DNA from: Natronohydrobacter sp.
GTDB taxonomy: Bacteria > Pseudomonadota > Alphaproteobacteria > Rhodobacterales > Rhodobacteraceae
Direction of reading: 5' to 3'
NCBI GenBank assembly: GCA_020832555.1
Contig: JAFIEM010000022.1
Coordinates: 1 to 39,811, forward strand
Length of the DNA stretch: 39,811 bases
Part shown: piece after piece, positions 35,263-39,811 of the stretch
Position numbering within the stretch: position 1 is the first letter of the stretch
Layout of the letters: each line of letters begins with the position of its first letter
Position numbers and translations under genes: made by a program
The notes under the pieces: generated by a model
The model's database searches: none
Seen by the model: only the letters and a program-made list of their open reading frames with translations
Told to the model about the DNA's origin: nothing

Positions 35263-35482
35263 TCAGGCCGCCGAGGACTTCCTCGATCAAGACCTCTCGA
35301 CCCTGGATTTCAGCCAGTTCAAACCCATGCGCTTTGAAACCTTGCCGAAATCCGCGCGCATCACCATGCGCCTGCCCGAACCTCTGATCGCCGCCCTGAA
35401 AGCCCAAGCCAAGGCGCGTGGCATCCCCTATCAACGCCTGATCCGCGAAGCACTGGAACGCGCGCTGGACGAAAACCCCTAA
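35219..35482 (+). CDS. brnA: BrnA-family antitoxin
   Basis: The 87-residue protein has an N-terminal BrnT-binding part (DFLDQDLSTLDFSQFKPMRFETLPKS) and a C-terminal ribbon-helix-helix-like segment RITMRLPEPLIAALKAQAKARGIPYQRLIREALERAL. It should neutralise BrnT and repress the pair's promoter. GAGG lies 9 bases before the ATG at 35219. The TAA stop overlaps the TAG stop of the convergent DUF1489 gene by three bases (CTAA at 35479-35482). Confidence 0.87.
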   Translation: MPKPSPKSVPVLTTDQAAEDFLDQDLSTLDFSQFKPMRFETLPKSARITMRLPEPLIAALKAQAKARGIPYQRLIREALERALDENP

Positions 35483-35907
35483 CGCAACCCCAGATCCGCC
35501 AGCGCCGCGTCCAGTTCGGGCGGCAGGGCATCATCGCCCGCGCGGGCTTTCGGCAGATCGGGCGGCGCATCCGCCACCGCCAGATAGCGCCAGCCCTGAA
35601 ACGGGCGTTTGGGGGCGGCGGCGGTTCGGATGATCTCGGGCGACAGCACGATCCCGCAGCGGGTGATCCCGTCGGCGCGGATCACCTCATCCAGCCGCAA
35701 AATCCGCTGCCGCGCCAGCACCACCCCCTTGAACACCCAATAGAGCGAGCCGCCCTTCAGCAATTCCCCGGCCCGTTTGGGCCACATCCGCGTCACATGG
35801 CGCGGCAACCCGTCCGGCCCCAGCGCGCGCGGGTCGCGCTGCCAGTCGGCCAGATCCTCGACCTGTTCCGCGCCGACGCAAAGTTTGATCAGATGAAGGG
35901 TACTCAT
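35479..35907 (-). CDS. DUF1489 family protein
   Basis: The 142-residue protein reads STLHLIKLCVGAEQVEDLADWQ, HVTRMWPKRAGELLKGGSLYWVFKGVVLARQRILRLDEV, RCGIVLSPEIIRTAAAPKRPFQGWRYL, a conserved alphaproteobacterial family of unknown function. The MW.KR.....GGS.YWVFKG....RQ block recalls nucleic-acid-associated families, but no activity is established. The ATG at 35907 has GGGGGG three bases upstream; the longer frame is not needed. The MFS gene ends 10 bases upstream on the same strand. Confidence 0.87.
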   Translation of the reverse strand: MSTLHLIKLCVGAEQVEDLADWQRDPRALGPDGLPRHVTRMWPKRAGELLKGGSLYWVFKGVVLARQRILRLDEVIRADGITRCGIVLSPEIIRTAAAPKRPFQGWRYLAVADAPPDLPKARAGDDALPPELDAALADLGLR

Positions 35908-35917
35908 ATCCCCCCAT

Positions 35918-37129
35918 TTAGCGCGCGGACTGGCGCTGCACCAGACGGTGCAGCCATATGAGCAGGCCAAGCCCTGCAAAAGTGATCGCAAGGGTCAGCA
36001 CAAGCGTCGTATCCATGCCAAGCGTGGTCAGCCCCAGCCCGAAGATGAAGGGGGCCGCCGCCGCAAAGACCGAACGCATGGCGGCCAGATGCCCCAGCTT
36101 GCGCCCGATCCCGGTGGGGCCAAACAGCGCCAGCGGCACCGCCCCGCGCACGATGCTGGTCAGCCCCTGCCCCGCGCCGAACAGGATCGCGAAGGCCAGC
36201 GCCAGCCCCAGCCCGTCACTCGCGAAGATCAGCGCCAGAATCGCGCCCACCAGTGCCACGCAGGACACCATCGCCACGGTCAGCGGATGGGTGTGCCGCC
36301 AGAGCGTCGCGTCGACCACGCGAATGGCCACCTGCGCAGGCCCCATCGCCATGCTGACCAGATAGGCCTGTGAGCCCAGACCCAGCGCCAGCAGCAAGGG
36401 CACCAGATGCACGCCCAAAGCCGCAATCACGACCGCGATCAGCGCGAATCCGATGGCCAGAAGCCAGAAGCCCTGCCGCGCCGCCGGGCCGGTCAGGATC
36501 GGCCAGTCGGAGGCGATGACCGGGGCGGGCTTGTCCTCGACCCTGCCCGCCGCCTGTCGGGCAATCCGCGCCAGCCACAGATGCAGCGGCATCGCCGCCA
36601 GCAGGTTCAGCGCGGCAAAGATCAGATAGGTCGCGCGCCAGCCAATCGCCTCGTTCAGATATCCGGTCAGCGGCCAGAAGATGGTCGAGGCAAAGCCTGC
36701 AATCAGCGTGAGCCGCGTGATCGCCTTGCGGGTCCCAGTCGGCACGCCCAGCGCCAGCGCTGCGAAGGCCGCGTCATAGAGCACCAGAAAGCTGATCGCT
36801 TCCAGCAGGATCACGCAGGCCATGTAGAGAATGGCATTCGGGGCGAGCCCCAATGCGGCCAGCAGCACCGCGACCAAGACCGAGCCGACACTCATCACCC
36901 GCGGCGCGCCGAAACGGTCCAGCCACGGCCCCGCCAGCGTCGCCACCCCGGCACTGAGCAGCAAACCGATCGAGAACGCGCCGTAGAGCCAGGTTTCGGG
37001 GATGCCGAATTCAGCCGCAACCGAGGGCACCAGCACCGGGAATGCGTAATAGACCGCGCCATAGCCCAGAATCTGCGTGACGCCCAAAGCGATGACAAAC
37101 CGCGCCCAACCGGGTGAAATCTCCCTCAT
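35918..37129 (-). CDS. Major facilitator superfamily transporter
   Basis: This 403-residue protein has about 12 hydrophobic helices in two halves with a central loop (ARIARQAAGRVEDKPAPVIASDW). GYGAVYYAFPVLVPSVAAEFGIPETWLYGAFSIGLLLSAGVATLAGPWLDRFGAPRVM matches the MFS motif-A region, with DRFGAPR in loop 2-3. The substrate is unknown; the sequence resembles the monocarboxylate/oxalate-formate antiporter-like group. The ATG at 37129 (MREISPGWARF) is used. It is divergent from nrdJ. Confidence 0.87.
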   Translation of the reverse strand: MREISPGWARFVIALGVTQILGYGAVYYAFPVLVPSVAAEFGIPETWLYGAFSIGLLLSAGVATLAGPWLDRFGAPRVMSVGSVLVAVLLAALGLAPNAILYMACVILLEAISFLVLYDAAFAALALGVPTGTRKAITRLTLIAGFASTIFWPLTGYLNEAIGWRATYLIFAALNLLAAMPLHLWLARIARQAAGRVEDKPAPVIASDWPILTGPAARQGFWLLAIGFALIAVVIAALGVHLVPLLLALGLGSQAYLVSMAMGPAQVAIRVVDATLWRHTHPLTVAMVSCVALVGAILALIFASDGLGLALAFAILFGAGQGLTSIVRGAVPLALFGPTGIGRKLGHLAAMRSVFAAAAPFIFGLGLTTLGMDTTLVLTLAITFAGLGLLIWLHRLVQRQSAR

Positions 37130-37208
37130 GCCGCGCCTGTACCTGCCCCTGCCCGATTGGCTGCGACTATACGCGCGCAATCGGTGGTGCCAAGAGCGGT
37201 CTCTGGCG

Positions 37209-37237
37209 TTGACCCATCGCGCTCAGGGGCGTATGTT
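37209..37237 (+). promoter_or_regulatory. Candidate sigma-70 promoter for nrdJ
   Basis: TTGACC (37209-37214), a 17-base spacer and TATGTT (37232-37237) lie 37 bases before the nrdJ ATG. The short leader leaves no room for a cobalamin riboswitch. Confidence 0.6.
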
Positions 37238-37274
37238 GGGCCTTCTTCCAGAATTACCCCAAAGGATACGCGCC

Positions 37275-39539
37275 ATGAGCCGTTTTGCTGCCCCGATTGC
37301 CGAACAGATCTGGGACATGAAATACCGTCTGAAAGCGGCGGATGGCGCGGCTCTGGACGAAAGCATCGAGGATACATGGCGTCGCATCGCCCGCGCGCTG
37401 GCCGAGGTCGAGGCCGATCCGGCGCACTGGGAGGACCGCTTCTATGCTGCCCTTGAGGATTTCAAATTCCTGCCTGCGGGACGGATCACGGCAGGCGCGG
37501 GCACCGGGCGCGCGGTGACGTTGTTCAACTGTTTCGTCATGGGCACGATCCCCGACAGCATGGGCGGGATTTTCGAGATGCTGAAAGAGGCCGCCCTCAC
37601 CATGCAGCAGGGCGGCGGGATCGGCTATGATTTCTCGACCATCCGGCCCAAGGGCGCTGCCGTGCATGGCGTGGCGGCGGATGCCTCTGGCCCCTTGTCG
37701 TTCATGGATGTCTGGGATGCGATGTGCCGCACGATCATGTCGGCAGGGTCACGCCGGGGGGCGATGATGGCCACCATGCGCTGCGATCACCCCGATATCG
37801 AGCAGTTCATCGCCGCCAAGCAGGATGCAGCACGGCTGCGCATGTTCAACCTGTCGGTGCTGGTGACGGACCCGTTCATGGAGGCGGTGAAGGCCGACGG
37901 GCCGTGGGATCTGGTGTTCGAGGGACGGGTCTATCAGACCGTGCAGGCGCGCGATCTGTGGAACCGGATCATGCGGGCGACCTATGATTATGCCGAACCC
38001 GGCGTGATCTTCATCGACCGGATCAATGCGGCGAACAATCTGAATTATTGCGAGACGATTGCCGCGACCAATCCCTGCGGTGAACAACCCTTGCCGCCTT
38101 ATGGGGCGTGCCTGTTGGGGTCGGTGAACCTCGCGCGGCTGGTGGTGGATCCGTTCGGGCCGGGGGCGCGGCTGGATGACGCGGCGCTGGACGATCTGGT
38201 GCGGGTCGCGGTGCGGATGATGGATAATGTGGTCGATGCCAGCCGTTTCCCGCTGGAAGCGCAGGCGCAGGAAGCGCAGGCCAAGCGGCGGATCGGGCTG
38301 GGCGTTACCGGGCTTGCAGATGCGCTGTTGATGGTGGGGCTGCGTTATGGGTCCGATGAGGCGGTGGCGCAGCTCGATCAGTGGATGCATGCGATTGCGC
38401 GTGCGGCCTATCTGGCATCGGTCGATCTGGCGCGCGAGAAAGGCGCGTTTCCGCTGTTCGAGGCCGAAGGGTTCCTTGCCTCGGCCAATATGCGCAACAT
38501 GGATGACGATGTGCGCAATGCGATCCGCGCCTATGGTATTCGCAACGCGCTGCTGACCTCGATCGCGCCGACAGGGACGATCAGCCTCTATGCAGGCAAT
38601 GTCAGTTCCGGGATCGAGCCGGTCTTTGCCTATGAATACACCCGCAAGGTGTTGCAAAAGGACGGGTCGCGCACCGAGGAGAAGGTCGAGGATTACGCCG
38701 TGCGGCTGTGGCGCGAGACACATGGCGATGCGCCACTCCCTGCATATTTCGTCAATGCCCAGACGCTCGCACCGATGGATCATGTGAAAATGCAGGCGGC
38801 GGCGCAGAAATGGGTGGATTCATCCATTTCCAAGACAATCAACTGCCCCGAAGATATCAGCTTCGACGATTTCAAGGATGTCTATATGGCCGCCTGGGAT
38901 CTGGGCTGCAAAGGCTGCACCACCTACCGCCCGAATGACGTGACAGGCTCGGTCCTGTCGGTGTCGGAAAAGACTGAAGCCGCGCCAGAGGCCGACAAAG
39001 GCGCGGATGTGGTCTATCTTTCCACGCCGTTTGACCGGCCTGCCGCGCTGGAAGGTCACACTTACAAGCTGAAATGGCCCGGCTCGGAACATGCGATCTA
39101 TGTCACGATCAATGACACGGTGATCAACGGGCACCGCCGCCCCTTCGAGATCTTCATCAACTCGAAGAACATGGAGCATTTCGCCTGGACCGTGGCGCTG
39201 ACGCGGATGATCTCGGCAGTGTTCCGGCGCGGGGGGGATGTGTCCTTCGTGGTCGAGGAACTGAAAGCCGTGTTTGATCCACGCGGGGGCGCCTGGGTCG
39301 AGGGGCGCTATATCCCGTCGATCCTTGCCGCCATCGGGGGGGTGATCGAGCAGCATCTGATCCGCATCGGTTTCATCGCGGGCGAGGGGCTGGGGTTGAA
39401 AGCAGACCCGCAGGCCGAGAAGATGGCAGTGGGCGAGGCCTCGCGCGGGCGGGCCTGTCCGGCTTGCGGGGCCTATGAGATGGTGATGATCGAGGGCTGC
39501 ATGACCTGCCGCGCCTGCGGGCATTCCAAGTGTGGGTGA
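37275..39539 (+). CDS. nrdJ: Adenosylcobalamin-dependent (class II) ribonucleotide reductase
   Basis: This 754-residue class II NrdJ has Cys86 in LFNCFVMGTIPDSMGGIF, KEAALTMQQGGGIGYDFSTIRPKG, the active-site NPCGEQPLPPYGACLLGSVNL with Cys268 and Glu270, ITSIAPTGTISLYAGNVSSGIEP-type sequence, and SKTINCPEDISFDDFKDVYMAAWDLGCKGCTTYRPN. A C-terminal zinc-ribbon-like region follows (CPACG....IEGCMTCRACGHSKCG), whose Cys pairs may shuttle electrons. It reduces ribonucleotides to deoxyribonucleotides using a B12-derived thiyl radical, independent of oxygen. AAAGGA lies 8 bases before the ATG. A weak CCGCCC/GGGCGG hairpin (39546-39579) follows the stop. Confidence 0.95.
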   Translation: MSRFAAPIAEQIWDMKYRLKAADGAALDESIEDTWRRIARALAEVEADPAHWEDRFYAALEDFKFLPAGRITAGAGTGRAVTLFNCFVMGTIPDSMGGIFEMLKEAALTMQQGGGIGYDFSTIRPKGAAVHGVAADASGPLSFMDVWDAMCRTIMSAGSRRGAMMATMRCDHPDIEQFIAAKQDAARLRMFNLSVLVTDPFMEAVKADGPWDLVFEGRVYQTVQARDLWNRIMRATYDYAEPGVIFIDRINAANNLNYCETIAATNPCGEQPLPPYGACLLGSVNLARLVVDPFGPGARLDDAALDDLVRVAVRMMDNVVDASRFPLEAQAQEAQAKRRIGLGVTGLADALLMVGLRYGSDEAVAQLDQWMHAIARAAYLASVDLAREKGAFPLFEAEGFLASANMRNMDDDVRNAIRAYGIRNALLTSIAPTGTISLYAGNVSSGIEPVFAYEYTRKVLQKDGSRTEEKVEDYAVRLWRETHGDAPLPAYFVNAQTLAPMDHVKMQAAAQKWVDSSISKTINCPEDISFDDFKDVYMAAWDLGCKGCTTYRPNDVTGSVLSVSEKTEAAPEADKGADVVYLSTPFDRPAALEGHTYKLKWPGSEHAIYVTINDTVINGHRRPFEIFINSKNMEHFAWTVALTRMISAVFRRGGDVSFVVEELKAVFDPRGGAWVEGRYIPSILAAIGGVIEQHLIRIGFIAGEGLGLKADPQAEKMAVGEASRGRACPACGAYEMVMIEGCMTCRACGHSKCG

Positions 39540-39684
39540 ACCAAACCGCCCCCGGTCCGCTGCGGCAGGTCTCGGGCGGAAATAACTCTAGATGACGCCC
39601 TATCAGAAGTGTTAACTATTCGGTTACGAATCGTCCGACCAAATCAACGAACTTTGCGCCTCGGCGTCATTTTGGGAAGTTTCC

Positions 39685-39811
39685 ATGCGCGTCATTAAAA
39701 CCCTCAGAACTTTCTCGCTTGCGGTTCTGGCAGCCGCTTTCACGACCTCGGCCACGGCTCAGGATTTCCGCCCCTGGATGCACAAGGATATCCAGCGCGC
39801 CTGGGATCAGA
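39685..39811 (+). CDS. Secreted protein, N-terminal fragment cut by window end
   Basis: The ATG at 39685 with GGGAAG upstream opens a frame to the window edge (42 codons). Residues 1-26 form a signal peptide: positive MRVIKTLR, a hydrophobic LAVLAAAF core and a cleavage site near SATAQ. The mature part begins DFRPWMHKDIQRAWDQ. An aromatic W followed by a DIxRAW.. stretch is reminiscent of the start of some secreted subtilases (S8), but too little is present to call it. Confidence 0.6.
   Translation, partial: MRVIKTLRTFSLAVLAAAFTTSATAQDFRPWMHKDIQRAWDQ

Noticed and set aside
37130..37274. A cobalamin riboswitch upstream of the B12-dependent nrdJ
   Set aside because: A sigma-70 promoter leaves a leader of only about 37 bases and no conserved B12-box sequence is visible.

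Overview
The window is a GC-rich (about 62%) chromosomal stretch of an alphaproteobacterium, most likely order Rhodobacterales (Rhodobacteraceae). This rests on gene content read from translations: a complete PHA granule locus with PhaR and a phasin, a DUF1489 protein, a Hint-type small protein, split PheS, a class II NrdJ, and two copies of a GC-rich intergenic repeat ending in a GTATTT..GGGCAAGAT..GAAA block that I associate with this order. No phage, insertion sequence or CRISPR array is visible.

Layout. 1-5.8 kb: trigger factor (cut by the window edge), an alpha/beta-hydrolase fused to a membrane domain, a YaiI/UPF0178 protein, tRNA-Leu(UAG), a degenerate Hint-domain protein, and the NAD(P)HX repair enzymes as two overlapping genes instead of one fusion. 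5.9-7.9 kb: the nitrogen core glnB-glnA with a strong terminator. 7.9-14.1 kb: pheS, a CBS-type MgtE Mg2+ channel with a long structured leader, a PAS-GAF-GGDEF diguanylate cyclase, and GabD succinate-semialdehyde dehydrogenase. 14.1-18.9 kb: a lipid A/Kdo and housekeeping run (pmbA, an inositol monophosphatase-family gene, waaA, lpxK), interrupted by a 378-bp gap holding a very long G/C homopolymer palindrome. 19-24.1 kb: a LysE-type exporter and the PHA locus (phaZ divergent from phaC, then phaP and phaR), with three CTGC-N3-GCAG operators before phaP, one of them inside the promoter spacer.

24.1-32.4 kb is the most interesting part. It is an eight-gene minus-strand cluster: amino-acid-type ABC transporter (ATPase, binding protein, two permeases), a glutamine synthetase-like ligase, a class I glutamine amidotransferase, a second GS-like ligase, and a PuuB-like FAD oxidase. 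It looks like an import and gamma-glutamylation route for an amine or basic amino acid. Two promoters in it each carry a TTGATCAA palindrome at the -10/start region. The only other TTGATCAA I could find by eye in the window is at the start of gabD, whose product would act at the end of such a pathway.

32.5-39.8 kb: EttA ABC-F, then a low-GC gene of foreign appearance whose ATG overlaps the ettA stop, then a BrnT/BrnA toxin-antitoxin pair (a small accessory insertion), DUF1489, an MFS transporter, the B12-dependent ribonucleotide reductase NrdJ, and the first 42 codons of a secreted protein cut by the window end.

Calls come from reading translations and motifs by eye. No database search was run, so family names are from recognition and promoter and operator calls are pattern-based.
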